A DNA stretch of 7,187 nucleotides, taken from Treponema sp. GTDB lineage: Bacteria > Spirochaetota > Spirochaetia > Treponematales > Breznakiellaceae. Position 1 is the first letter of the stretch, and every line of letters begins with the position of its first letter. The notes beneath the pieces were generated by a model. That model was given only the letters and a program-made list of their open reading frames with translations. It had not been told where the DNA came from and did not search any database. The position numbers were made by a program, and so were the translations under genes. Shown in pieces: positions 1-6,647 of the stretch. The stretch is taken from NCBI GenBank assembly GCA_031256115.1, contig JAIRRF010000115.1, positions 1 to 7,187 of the forward strand, in the 5' to 3' direction.

Positions 1-900
1 GTTAACAATACCTGCATTTCCCGGCAAATTATAACTGCTGCCATGCCCGCCGGAATTTATTAATATTTCCCGGTAGCCATAACCATACAAACTGCCGCTT
101 CGAAGAATACCTGTAAGAAGAAGATTATTGGTACCGTCATTCCAGATAGCTGCGGCGCCGCTTAAATTATATCCGCTTATGGTGGTAATGTCTGTTCCGT
201 TAGTAGAATGCTGGATACCAGTTGGGGTAACGGCATAAATTCTTCCGGTGGAAGTATCAAAAGTTAATCCAACAATGTAGTTGTTAAAGTTTGTTACTGT
301 AACAGTAGAACCGTCGAATTTATGAACCCCGCCTCCCAGGGTTCCAAGGTAATAATTTGTACCATCGTAGACAGCTCCCATCAATAATCCGGTGTAGTCG
401 AGGGTTTTTATTTCTGTTCCGCTTGTATCTAGGCACACAATCTTATATGCGTCCGGTCTTCCTGGTGTACCGGTTAACACACTCGCAAAAAGATAAATTT
501 CTGCTCCAAAAATATGTACAACGCCACTTAAATTAAACTCTGTCCAATTTGTACTATATTTTAGGATTTTTCCACCCGATGTCAGTGCAAAAAGGATGTC
601 ATTTGTTACTGCAAGATCGATAATACTGCCTCCCGGCGAGGGAGCCATCTGTCTCCAGACAGGACCGGCAGTATTATATTCCCAAATGCTTCCGTTGGTA
701 ACATATAGTCTGTAGTCTCCTCCCAGGATGGTACCGGCTGAAACAATCCTTGTAACACGTCCTCCTATAATTGGCTCAATGGGGGGGTACTCGTGGGCAA
801 TGTCCCAAAAAAGCGGTTCCTGATCACAGCTAAAGAAAATACCCATGGAAATAAAAAAGAAAAAACAAAAAAACCTGCCAAACCCTGTGTTTTTCTTCAT
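1..900 (-). CDS. Putative lipoprotein with propeller-like repeats (3' end outside window)
   Basis: The frame from the ATG at 900-898 is open for 300 codons to base 1, so only the N-terminal 300 residues are visible. The start has an SD (AAGGA, 911-907) 6 nt upstream. Residues 1-25 form a lipoprotein signal: KK, a very Phe-rich hydrophobic core, then IFFSC with Cys25 as the probable lipidated residue. This lipobox is relaxed, as is common in spirochaetes. From about residue 49 there are blade-like repeats of roughly 40 residues. Each has a hydrophobic strand, a turn such as DGTN, a Tyr/Leu strand, GG, and then a K/Y/F-rich strand. Copies lie near 49-91, 93-126, 173-209, 209-248 and 249 onwards. 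This suggests a beta-propeller anchored in the outer or inner membrane. It follows the barrel gene by 9 bp, so co-transcription is likely. The exact family is not recognised and ligand and function are unknown. Confidence 0.8.
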   Translation of the reverse strand, partial: MKKNTGFGRFFCFFFFISMGIFFSCDQEPLFWDIAHEYPPIEPIIGGRVTRIVSAGTILGGDYRLYVTNGSIWEYNTAGPVWRQMAPSPGGSIIDLAVTNDILFALTSGGKILKYSTNWTEFNLSGVVHIFGAEIYLFASVLTGTPGRPDAYKIVCLDTSGTEIKTLDYTGLLMGAVYDGTNYYLGTLGGGVHKFDGSTVTVTNFNNYIVGLTFDTSTGRIYAVTPTGIQHSTNGTDITTISGYNLSGAAAIWNDGTNNLLLTGILRSGSLYGYGYREILINSGGHGSSYNLPGNAGIVN

Positions 901-909
901 GACATATCC

Positions 910-1572
910 TTAAAAGTGGTACCGGACCCCTGCGCTTATTTCCAGGAAAAATCCATGGATATTTACATTGCCGCTGTAATTACTGTGTTCCCTTGTTTTC
1001 CCTGTCCATTGTGGAACCCACCAGAAGCTGGTATTAAGCCCAAAGGACCATTCATTGTTCAAGCGAAAAAATGCGCCCGCCGTGGGTTTGGAAAAAAAAC
1101 CGAAATAGCTTCTTTGGTTATGGGATTGAGGGGCGAATCCAACCAACAGAGAAAGGGGAAACTCAAAACGGCTCAGCAAAAGCTGGTATCCGGCACGAAA
1201 ACCAATAGGAACCATATAGAACATATTCTGGCCCACGGTGGGGCTGAACATGCCGCTTAATTCGCCGCCCAGAAAAAAATTGGGTCCCAAATAATAGTTA
1301 TATCCCAGGGAGCCCATTCCCCCAAGACCCATTTGGGTGTCCAATTTACCTATATTTTGATCCATAAAAAAAAGGGGTTTAACCAGCCCTAAATTGATAC
1401 AAAAGGTTTGATCCCCCCGGGTATATCTGGAAATATCTATGGACCAGTCCGATTCAATATATATTCCATCTTCGTCTTCATCGTTTGTATCTGCTTCCTG
1501 GGCTGATACTGCCATAACGGTCAATAGTAAAAGGGATAATACCGGCAGACGCAAAAATTTCATAGGCACCAT
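910..1572 (-). CDS. Probable outer-membrane beta-barrel protein
   Basis: This encodes 220 residues with a Sec signal peptide: a basic residue or two (K5, R8), a Leu-rich core (about 9-20) and an AxA-type site VSA|Q, giving cleavage after Ala24. An acidic stretch (EADTNDEDED) follows. The rest alternates aromatic/hydrophobic and polar residues with Gly-rich turns, typical of amphipathic beta-strands. It ends in RYHF, an aromatic C-terminus of the kind recognised by the BAM machinery. Size and pattern suit a small 8-stranded barrel. An OmpW-like or treponemal OM family is possible, but I cannot assign one. The ATG at 1572 is used here. The ATG at 1563 (M4, MKFLRL...) gives an equally good signal peptide, and neither has a clear SD. 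It is first of a two-gene minus-strand unit with the lipoprotein. Confidence 0.8.
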   Translation of the reverse strand: MVPMKFLRLPVLSLLLLTVMAVSAQEADTNDEDEDGIYIESDWSIDISRYTRGDQTFCINLGLVKPLFFMDQNIGKLDTQMGLGGMGSLGYNYYLGPNFFLGGELSGMFSPTVGQNMFYMVPIGFRAGYQLLLSRFEFPLSLLVGFAPQSHNQRSYFGFFSKPTAGAFFRLNNEWSFGLNTSFWWVPQWTGKTREHSNYSGNVNIHGFFLEISAGVRYHF

Positions 1573-1578
1573 GGCTAT

Positions 1579-1607
1579 ACTTTAACAAATCCGCTGTATT
1601 TTTTCAA
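1579..1607 (-). promoter_or_regulatory. Sigma70-type promoter for the beta-barrel gene
   Basis: On the minus strand, TTGAAA (1607-1602), a 17-nt spacer and TAAAGT (1584-1579) form a promoter, with TG one base before the -10 (extended -10). The -10 ends only 6 nt before the ATG at 1572. Transcription should therefore start at or within a few bases of that codon. Spacing and -35 are good; the -10 matches consensus at 4 of 6 positions. Confidence 0.55.
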
Positions 1608-1656
1608 TGGTTCCCGGCAAACAAAAACCTCTTGAATAGATGTTGACCGGCGATTC

Positions 1657-1665
1657 TGCTACAAT
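1657..1665 (+). promoter_or_regulatory. Extended -10 element before the membrane protein gene
   Basis: TGCTACAAT is a full TGn extended -10 with a 5-of-6 hexamer. No convincing -35 lies 16-18 nt upstream. TTGACC at 1643-1648 is only 11 nt away and TTGAAT at 1632-1637 is 22 nt away. The element ends 8 nt before the ATG at 1674, so the mRNA would carry almost no leader. Confidence 0.4.
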
Positions 1666-1673
1666 AATTTGAC

Positions 1674-2045
1674 ATGGCCCGGGATAATACAAGCGCAAAA
1701 GGCTTGCCGCATACTTCCAAGCCACTACTTGGAGAATTGGTAAAATGGACTGCCAGGGCTGTTCTGATTCTTACGCTGCTTGTAGTTTTTTTATACGGAG
1801 CAGGATCCTACCGCAGGGCTTCTGACCATACACAGCTTTCACTGGTCCGCTTAACTCTGATACTTTCGCTGCTCCTGGTTATTTCTTCGATCTATGGCCT
1901 CTTAATAAACCTTTTTTATGCAATCAGGAGACAACGGGCCGCATTCCTTGCGGGAGTCTTTGGTTACATTATATTAATTATCCTGGGCGCTGTAATTGCT
2001 TTTGGGGCGGCATTTATCATTGGCGCAGTAAGGGGAAATTATTAA
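1674..2045 (+). CDS. Small three-helix integral membrane protein, unknown function
   Basis: This encodes 123 residues and matches no family I recognise. A polar N-terminus of about 25 residues precedes three hydrophobic segments: about 29-46, 60-84 and 91-118. Basic clusters R47-R48 and RRQR (85-88) flank the helices. With an odd number of helices the termini would lie on opposite faces of the inner membrane. The only Met in the product is residue 1, so the ATG at 1674 is the natural start. No SD precedes it, and a -10-like element sits 8 nt upstream, which suggests a leaderless or very short-leader message. The stop overlaps the aroH start by 1 nt (TAATG), so the two are probably translated together. 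This implies shared expression, not necessarily a role in aromatic synthesis. Confidence 0.75.
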   Translation: MARDNTSAKGLPHTSKPLLGELVKWTARAVLILTLLVVFLYGAGSYRRASDHTQLSLVRLTLILSLLLVISSIYGLLINLFYAIRRQRAAFLAGVFGYIILIILGAVIAFGAAFIIGAVRGNY

Positions 2046-2425
2046 TGACCTCAATGTATACTTTGCGGGCCCTGCGGGGGGCTGTTTGCAGTGAAAATAA
2101 CCAGGAAGAAATAAAAAAAAGAACCGTAGAACTTTATGACAGGCTTCTTAAAGATAATGAATTGGCCGAAACGGAACTGGTATCGCTCTTTTTTTCTGTC
2201 ACGGCGGATTTGACAGCTTTAAACCCCGCATCGGCCCTTCGTAAAGCCGGCAGGGCAGGGGAGGCAGCCATTATGGTATTTCAGGAAGCCGAATATATTG
2301 ACAGCCTGGCAGGTACGATTAGGGTATTGATTCATTGCTACATGGATAACCAAAAACCATTGCGGCATGTCTATTGTTATGGGGCAGAAAAGCTGCGCCC
2401 CGATAGAACATTTATAGGTGGATGA
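2045..2425 (+). CDS. aroH: Chorismate mutase, AroH type
   Basis: This is a monofunctional AroH-fold chorismate mutase, converting chorismate to prephenate for Phe/Tyr synthesis in the cytoplasm. Its 126 residues compare with 127 in Bacillus subtilis AroH, recalled from memory. Active-site residues are recognisable: R11 in LRALRGA (R7 in B. subtilis), R66 (R63), E81 in VFQEA (E78), R93 in TIRVL (R90), Y110 in RHVY (Y108) and R118 in LRPD (R116). The Cys75 position appears to be Val78. The trimeric enzyme forms its active sites at subunit interfaces. An AGGGGAAA SD lies just before the 1-nt TAATG junction with the preceding membrane gene. The last two codons and the stop lie inside the convergent tRNA-His gene. 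The C-terminal tail after LRPD is short but this part is dispensable-looking. No other aromatic pathway gene is present. Confidence 0.93.
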   Translation: MTSMYTLRALRGAVCSENNQEEIKKRTVELYDRLLKDNELAETELVSLFFSVTADLTALNPASALRKAGRAGEAAIMVFQEAEYIDSLAGTIRVLIHCYMDNQKPLRHVYCYGAEKLRPDRTFIGG

Positions 2426-2489
2426 CGGGTTTCGAACCCGCGACGACCAGATCCACAATCTGGGACTCTACCCCTGAGCTACATCCACC
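2417..2489 (-). tRNA. tRNA-His (anticodon GTG)
   Basis: A complete cloverleaf reads on the minus strand. The acceptor GGTGGATG pairs over 8 bp with CATCCACC, including the extra G-1:C73 pair that is the identity mark of tRNA-His. The D-arm is GCTC/GAGT. The anticodon stem is CCAGA/TCTGG with loop TTGTGGA, so anticodon GTG. A 5-nt variable region follows. The T-arm is GCGGG-TTCGAAA-CCCGT. CCA is not encoded: TAT follows C73, so a CCA-adding enzyme is needed. The 3' end overlaps the aroH end by 9 bp. Confidence 0.96.
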
Positions 2490-2511
2490 TTGTTCTGTAT
2501 TAACAGCAAAA

Positions 2512-2540
2512 ATTCTGCTCAAAACCGTCAAAAATGTCAA
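2512..2540 (-). promoter_or_regulatory. Sigma70-type promoter of tRNA-His
   Basis: On the minus strand, a perfect TTGACA (2540-2535), a 17-nt spacer and CAGAAT (2517-2512, 4 of 6 matches) precede the tRNA. The expected start near 2505 leaves a short 5' leader before G-1 at 2489, to be removed by RNase P. Confidence 0.65.
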
Positions 2541-2555
2541 GGCTTTTACCGATGA
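2529..2555 (+). promoter_or_regulatory. Candidate sigma28 (FliA) promoter of the flagellar operon
   Basis: CAAA (2529-2532), exactly 15 nt, then ACCGATGA (2548-2555) resembles the sigma28 consensus TAAA-N15-GCCGATAA, with 3 of 4 and 6 of 8 matches. The predicted start near 2562 is just upstream of the flgN start at 2575. A late-flagellar promoter fits the hook-junction genes that follow. It overlaps the divergent tRNA-His promoter. Confidence 0.5.
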
Positions 2556-2574
2556 TCAATAGTGAGGTAATAGC

Positions 2575-3057
2575 ATGGAAAAGACTCAGGCTTTATCGAT
2601 TATTTTGGTTAAAGAAATTGAAGTTTTGGAGAATATTCCTCCCCTCCAGGGAATGATCCGAAATGCAGTTATCAAGCGGGAATGGGCTGAATATGAAACC
2701 TTGATGCACACCGTAGGCGAAATTGGCAGCCGCTTTGAGGCCCTCGATGCCGAACGGGAAGCCCTCTTTAAGACCATGGCGGACGGAGAAGAGCCGGATT
2801 CCTTTTATGCCTGGGCCGCCAAGCTTCCGGATAATGAAAAAGATAAAATTTCCACTTTATACCGGAAACTTAAAATGATTACTCTGCAAATTAGAATTGC
2901 GAATGATACCTTAATGGAATATCTACGGGAAGTTAAAACCGTAATTGCCGGAGTTTTGGACCGGGCATATCCTGACAGGCGGGGTAAAATGTACTCCCGC
3001 CGGGGTACCGAACGGGAAACGGATATGCGGAGCGTGATGGTAAACCGCAGTTTATAG
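2575..3057 (+). CDS. flgN: FlgN-family flagellar export chaperone
   Basis: This encodes 160 residues, almost wholly predicted helix, the usual FlgN size and make-up. FlgN is a cytoplasmic chaperone that holds the hook-filament junction subunits FlgK and FlgL and delivers them to the type III flagellar export gate. Charged/hydrophobic heptad-like runs occupy about 1-65 and 85-130. The C-terminus is basic and Arg-rich (SRRGTERETDMRS), ending in MVNRSL, a tail seen in FlgN proteins encoded beside flgK. The SD GAGG (2564-2567) stands 7 nt before the ATG. It is first in the operon and 11 nt before flgK. FlgN proteins diverge fast, so the call rests on size, helix content, tail and position more than on motifs. 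From memory the T. pallidum counterpart is TP0661. Confidence 0.82.
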   Translation: MEKTQALSIILVKEIEVLENIPPLQGMIRNAVIKREWAEYETLMHTVGEIGSRFEALDAEREALFKTMADGEEPDSFYAWAAKLPDNEKDKISTLYRKLKMITLQIRIANDTLMEYLREVKTVIAGVLDRAYPDRRGKMYSRRGTERETDMRSVMVNRSL

Positions 3058-3068
3058 AAGGAGCAAGC

Positions 3069-4946
3069 ATGACTTCTACCTTTCAGGGAATAGAAATCGG
3101 AAAACGGGCTGTGGTTGCCCACCAGCAGGCTCTGGCTACTACACAGCATAACCTGGCAAATATGGAGACAGAGGGGTATTCCCGGCAAAGAGTAGATTTT
3201 TCTGCTTTCGATCCTATTTATTTACCCGGCCTGGAACGGGAACATACCCCAGGTCAGATTGGCCAAGGTGTCATGATAGAACGAATCAGCCGGCTCCGGG
3301 ATGAACTGCTGGATCAGCAGATTGTGGCCCATGCTTCTACCGAAGGGTTTTGGAATACCAGGGATCCCTATGTCCGGCGGCTTGGCCAGATCCTCCATGA
3401 AGTAGGAGATACTTCGATTAGGGGCCGGATGGATCAGTTCTGGGATGCCTGGCAGGAGCTTGCCAATAACCCCGCAGATATTCCTCCCCGGACTGCCGTG
3501 GTAGAACGGGGAAAAACCCTGGTAGATACGGTTCAAAAGAATTTTAAAGCCCTTAAGGGTCTTCAGGATATGGCGGAACAGGACATCCGGATTACGCTGG
3601 ATAAAGTTAACTACCTGACCGGGCAAATTGCCGGTTTGAACCGGGATATCCAGAGGATCCAGGCCCAGGGGGATAATCCCAACGATTTAATGGATCGCCG
3701 GGACCTGTTAACCGACAGACTTTCCGCTCTTATTGATGTTTCCGTCGACCGCCGGGATCCGGATGAATATATGCTTCATACCGCGGGAATGATCCTGGTC
3801 CAGGGAGGGATCTCCAGGCAGTTTACCTTAAACCGGAATTTGGGTGATGAAGGTTATTCCCGGGTCTACTGGCAGGATACACAGCAGGAAATACAATTCA
3901 GGGATGGATCTCTGGCGGCTCTTTTTGAGCTTCGTGATGTAACTATTCAAAACGAGATCAGTTCTTTGGATAATTTTACCATGAATTTTATGGATCTGGT
4001 AAACGAAGTCCACCGGTCTGCCTACGGTATGAACGGAACCAGCGGTCAGGATTTCTTTGTGCAACGGCCCTATGTGACCAATGTAATAGGAAATTACGAC
4101 AGGAGCGGGGACGGGGTATACGATTCCAGCTATATATTCAGGATCAACGGTACCAATACACTGGAACCTAGAGCCCAGACGGGGCTGGAAGGGATTATTA
4201 CACTCTCCGGACCGGATGGTAATGTGGAAGTGCCCTATTATCCTACCGATACGGTCGCTGACATCTTATACAGGATAAATCATTCGGGTGCGGAAGTTGT
4301 CGCCCGGCTTAACCGGGAAGGGCAGCTTCAGCTTAAAGGCACCCCTGTCCAGGGTTGGGAAAACCCCCATTTTGTTATCCGTCATGTGGAAGATTCGGGT
4401 TATTTTCTGGAAGGCTATGCGGGGCTTTTGAATAACCGCGGGGTTGGAGGCGCCTTTGATTGGGGCGGCCCCGATGCGGTTAATGCTCTTCGTGGTACGG
4501 CAATTGATTATGCTGTAGCCCCCAATGCCCATCCTTCCGGGTGGATAGAAATTAACCCTGTTATTTTAAGGGATATTACCTCTTTGGGCGCAGGGTTCGG
4601 CGAAAACGGCAGGCCTGCCAATCCGGGTAACGGCGAAGCGGCCATTGCCATGTCTAATCTTCGCTACGACCGGGTTATGGTTGGCAAAAACATGACCTTT
4701 ACCGAATACTTTGCCGATGCCGTAGGCAGGGTTGGCGCACTGGGGGAACAAAGCAAATATTTGAAAGAGACCCACAATCAGACCATGAAAGATTTAGTAG
4801 AACTTCGCCAATCCGTGGCCGGGGTAAACATGAACGAAGAATTGGCGGATATGCTTAGGTTCCAGCACGGCTTTAATGCGGCGGCCCGGTTTATTACCAC
4901 CGTCAATGCCATGCTGGATACAATTATAAATAGAATGGGGATATAA
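3069..4946 (+). CDS. flgK: Flagellar hook-associated protein 1, FlgK
   Basis: FlgK is the first junction protein between hook and filament. In spirochaetes this junction lies in the periplasm. The 625-residue product is longer than the roughly 550-residue enterobacterial protein. The N-terminal D0 helix (1-40) carries the rod/hook family signature ANMETEGYSRQ (30-40). A helical region follows to about 220, with the DRRDLLTDRLS segment usual in FlgK. The C-terminal D0 part (583-625) has MNEELADMLRFQ and ends MLDTIINRMGI, as expected. The extra length is in a middle beta-rich insert; about 354-450 contains a Flagellin_IN-like stretch (FRING, then YRIN near 401, then GQLQLKG). The SD AAGGAG stands 5 nt before the ATG. 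The gene is intact and sits between its chaperone and partner flgL. Confidence 0.97.
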   Translation: MTSTFQGIEIGKRAVVAHQQALATTQHNLANMETEGYSRQRVDFSAFDPIYLPGLEREHTPGQIGQGVMIERISRLRDELLDQQIVAHASTEGFWNTRDPYVRRLGQILHEVGDTSIRGRMDQFWDAWQELANNPADIPPRTAVVERGKTLVDTVQKNFKALKGLQDMAEQDIRITLDKVNYLTGQIAGLNRDIQRIQAQGDNPNDLMDRRDLLTDRLSALIDVSVDRRDPDEYMLHTAGMILVQGGISRQFTLNRNLGDEGYSRVYWQDTQQEIQFRDGSLAALFELRDVTIQNEISSLDNFTMNFMDLVNEVHRSAYGMNGTSGQDFFVQRPYVTNVIGNYDRSGDGVYDSSYIFRINGTNTLEPRAQTGLEGIITLSGPDGNVEVPYYPTDTVADILYRINHSGAEVVARLNREGQLQLKGTPVQGWENPHFVIRHVEDSGYFLEGYAGLLNNRGVGGAFDWGGPDAVNALRGTAIDYAVAPNAHPSGWIEINPVILRDITSLGAGFGENGRPANPGNGEAAIAMSNLRYDRVMVGKNMTFTEYFADAVGRVGALGEQSKYLKETHNQTMKDLVELRQSVAGVNMNEELADMLRFQHGFNAAARFITTVNAMLDTIINRMGI

Positions 4947-4949
4947 GCC

Positions 4950-6197
4950 ATGAAAAGAATTTCATCCGATATGCCGGCCACCGATGTACAATACCGGCTG
5001 CGCCGCCAGGAAGAAGGACGGGCAAATATTGAATCAAAAATTGCGTCCAATACCAGAATCAAGGAGCTTCGGGACGATCCTTTGGCGGCGGCCCATTCAA
5101 CCCGTTATGATTCGTACATAACCCGATTAAAACGTTACGAACAGAACACTAAATTTGCCATGGAACATTTTGATTTTCAGGACAGTTACTTTAAGGAATT
5201 TAATGATATTTTACAGAGGATCCGGGTCCTGGCAGTTACGGGCGCCAACGGAGTCTATACGAAGGATGAATCACGATACATGGCCATAGAGGTTAATGAA
5301 CTTCTGAAAGAATTGGTAGATATTGCCAACAGGAGCGGTCCCGATGCTAAACAGTTATTTGCGGGGGACAAGGCCTTTACCGAGCCTTTCCGGCTAATTG
5401 AAGGGACTGTGGAAGGCGGCGGAGAAACCCTGGTAATTGGTGTTGAATACAGGGGTGCTGGGGCCAGCAGACGGACTGAAATCAGCGACGGTTCCTATAT
5501 CACTATGGACATAGGGGGCGGCGAGGCTTTCTGGGCGGAAAAGATGAATGTCATTTCCCGTTTTGATGCGAACAATTATCGGGTAACCCAGGACAGCGCC
5601 TTTTTTGTTGACGGAGCAGAGATTCAACTAACCGCCGGAGATACCCTCCATACCATTGTAGCAAAAATAAATGATTCTCCTGCACCGGTCAAAGCTTATG
5701 TGGATCCGGAAACCCGCGGCCTGGCGCTGATCGGCACGGATGCACATTTAATCCGGATGGAAGACCGGCAGGATTCACGGGTTTTACAGGATCTTGGCGT
5801 CATCCGTTCCAGCAATGATCCCTATGCTCCAAACTGGCATGAAACTGCCCTGGTTTCCGGAGGTTCTGCTTTTGACATGGTGATCCGCCTTCGGGATTCC
5901 CTTTACCGGCATGACAGTGAATTTACCGGAAGCCAGGGTCTTGGAGGTGTTGATCTGGCCCTTTCAAATCTGGCCGCCCGGCGTACTCTGGAAGGAAGCC
6001 GCCGGGAAAGGGCGGAGATGACCTGGATGCGTCTTAACGAAGAAATTAACAATGTTACGGTATCTTTTGCAAGGGAACATGATCTGGACTTTGCAAGTGC
6101 GGCCACCGAATTGGCAATGATGGATTTTGCCCACCGGGCGGCCCTGCAGATGGCTGCAAAAGTTATCCCGGCCACTTTACTTGACTTTATACGGTAG
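4950..6197 (+). CDS. flgL: Flagellar hook-associated protein 3, FlgL
   Basis: FlgL is the second junction protein, on which the flagellar filament is built. It has 415 residues, against roughly 300 in many bacteria. The flagellin-like N-terminus has RISSDM (3-8), a helical coiled-coil stretch and the DDP motif (42-44) followed by LAAA. The C-terminal helix (about 364-415) has the flagellin-type pattern ATELAMMDFAHRAALQMAA. The middle is beta-rich and holds a Flagellin_IN-like segment (about 220-272: VDGAEIQLTAGDTL, then AKIND, then GLALIG). It starts 3 nt after the flgK stop with only a modest GGGG element 9 nt upstream, so it probably depends on translational coupling to flgK. An in-frame ATG at 4935 is excluded by an in-frame stop. 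Confidence 0.95.
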   Translation: MKRISSDMPATDVQYRLRRQEEGRANIESKIASNTRIKELRDDPLAAAHSTRYDSYITRLKRYEQNTKFAMEHFDFQDSYFKEFNDILQRIRVLAVTGANGVYTKDESRYMAIEVNELLKELVDIANRSGPDAKQLFAGDKAFTEPFRLIEGTVEGGGETLVIGVEYRGAGASRRTEISDGSYITMDIGGGEAFWAEKMNVISRFDANNYRVTQDSAFFVDGAEIQLTAGDTLHTIVAKINDSPAPVKAYVDPETRGLALIGTDAHLIRMEDRQDSRVLQDLGVIRSSNDPYAPNWHETALVSGGSAFDMVIRLRDSLYRHDSEFTGSQGLGGVDLALSNLAARRTLEGSRRERAEMTWMRLNEEINNVTVSFAREHDLDFASAATELAMMDFAHRAALQMAAKVIPATLLDFIR

Positions 6198-6200
6198 GAG
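6195..6200 (+). promoter_or_regulatory. RBS fixing the GTG start of fliW
   Basis: TAGGAG overlaps the flgL stop codon (TAG, 6195-6197) and lies 6 nt before GTG at 6207. No in-frame ATG is nearby, and FliW homology begins at once (KVQTK), so the GTG start is well supported. Termination of flgL and initiation of fliW share the same bases. Confidence 0.8.
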
Positions 6201-6206
6201 TGTAGT

Positions 6207-6647
6207 GTGAAGGTACAAACCAAAGCATACGGAGTTATTGATGTTGATGAACGTCAAAAAATCAGTTTTCCCTCCGGTCTTTTTGGGTTTGAATCCATAA
6301 AAGAGTATGTGTTGTTTGACGCTGACAGGCAGCCGTTTTTTTGGCTTCAATCCCTGGAAGTAGAACATATTGCCTTTATTATTATTAACCCGTTTTTATT
6401 CAGGCCCGATTATGAACTGGACATCGATGACGAACTTGTAAAGGATATTGGTATTACCAGTCCGGATAAGGCTCTCATTTTTTCCATTGTTACCATACCC
6501 CCTACGGGGCCGATGACGGCTAATTTACAGGGGCCCCTGATAATCAACAGAGACACCGGGGTTGGAAAACAAGGAGTTCTTACGGATCCCCGGTGGAAGA
6601 CCAAACACGAAATTTTTAAGGAACTGGAACAGGGGAAGGATCAATAA
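6207..6647 (+). CDS. fliW: Flagellar assembly factor FliW
   Basis: FliW is a small cytoplasmic beta-barrel protein that binds either flagellin or CsrA. In Bacillus subtilis, free flagellin titrates FliW; when flagellin is exported, FliW binds CsrA and relieves repression of flagellin translation. The 146 residues are full length. Family hallmarks are FPSGLFGFE (21-29), LQSLE (47-51), [15 protein letters not shown] (56-70; N61 lies in the NPFLF motif that corresponds to the B. subtilis Asn55 region), [11 protein letters not shown] and the closing TKHEIFKEL. The start is GTG. The stop overlaps the csrA start by 1 nt (TAATG), so FliW and CsrA should be made in a fixed ratio. The T. pallidum counterpart is, from memory, TP0658. 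Confidence 0.96.
   Translation: MKVQTKAYGVIDVDERQKISFPSGLFGFESIKEYVLFDADRQPFFWLQSLEVEHIAFIIINPFLFRPDYELDIDDELVKDIGITSPDKALIFSIVTIPPTGPMTANLQGPLIINRDTGVGKQGVLTDPRWKTKHEIFKELEQGKDQ
6620..6640 (+). promoter_or_regulatory. GGA cluster over the csrA RBS: candidate CsrA autoregulatory site
   Basis: Four GGA triplets (6620-6622, 6626-6628, 6634-6636, 6638-6640) fall within 21 nt just before the csrA ATG at 6647. The last is part of the SD AAGGA, 6 nt from the start. CsrA dimers bind GGA sites in mRNA and often block their own RBS. GGA is also common in purine-rich coding sequence, and no strong hairpin presenting a GGA loop is evident, so this is tentative. Confidence 0.35.

Noticed and set aside
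793..1260. 155-codon plus-strand open frame
   Set aside because: It lies antisense to the beta-barrel and lipoprotein genes, both with signal peptides and sensible composition. Its own product is Lys/Pro-rich, without domain features or an SD.
1643..1665. TTGACC with TACAAT as a standard -35/-10 pair
   Set aside because: The spacer is only 11 nt. The -10 was kept only as an extended -10 element.
2219..2458. 79-codon minus-strand open frame
   Set aside because: It runs through the tRNA-His gene and antisense to aroH, so it is a chance frame.
2502..2520. Weak AGCA/TGCT inverted repeat between tRNA-His and flgN
   Set aside because: It has only a 4-bp stem, no T-tract, and lies within the tRNA promoter.
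2805..3626. Minus-strand frames of 127 and 134 codons opposite flgN and flgK
   Set aside because: They are antisense shadows of well-identified flagellar genes, with no RBS or family features. The same holds for shorter minus-strand frames up to 6604.
4935..4937. Earlier in-frame ATG for flgL
   Set aside because: The frame reads ATG GGG ATA TAA, so it stops at once.
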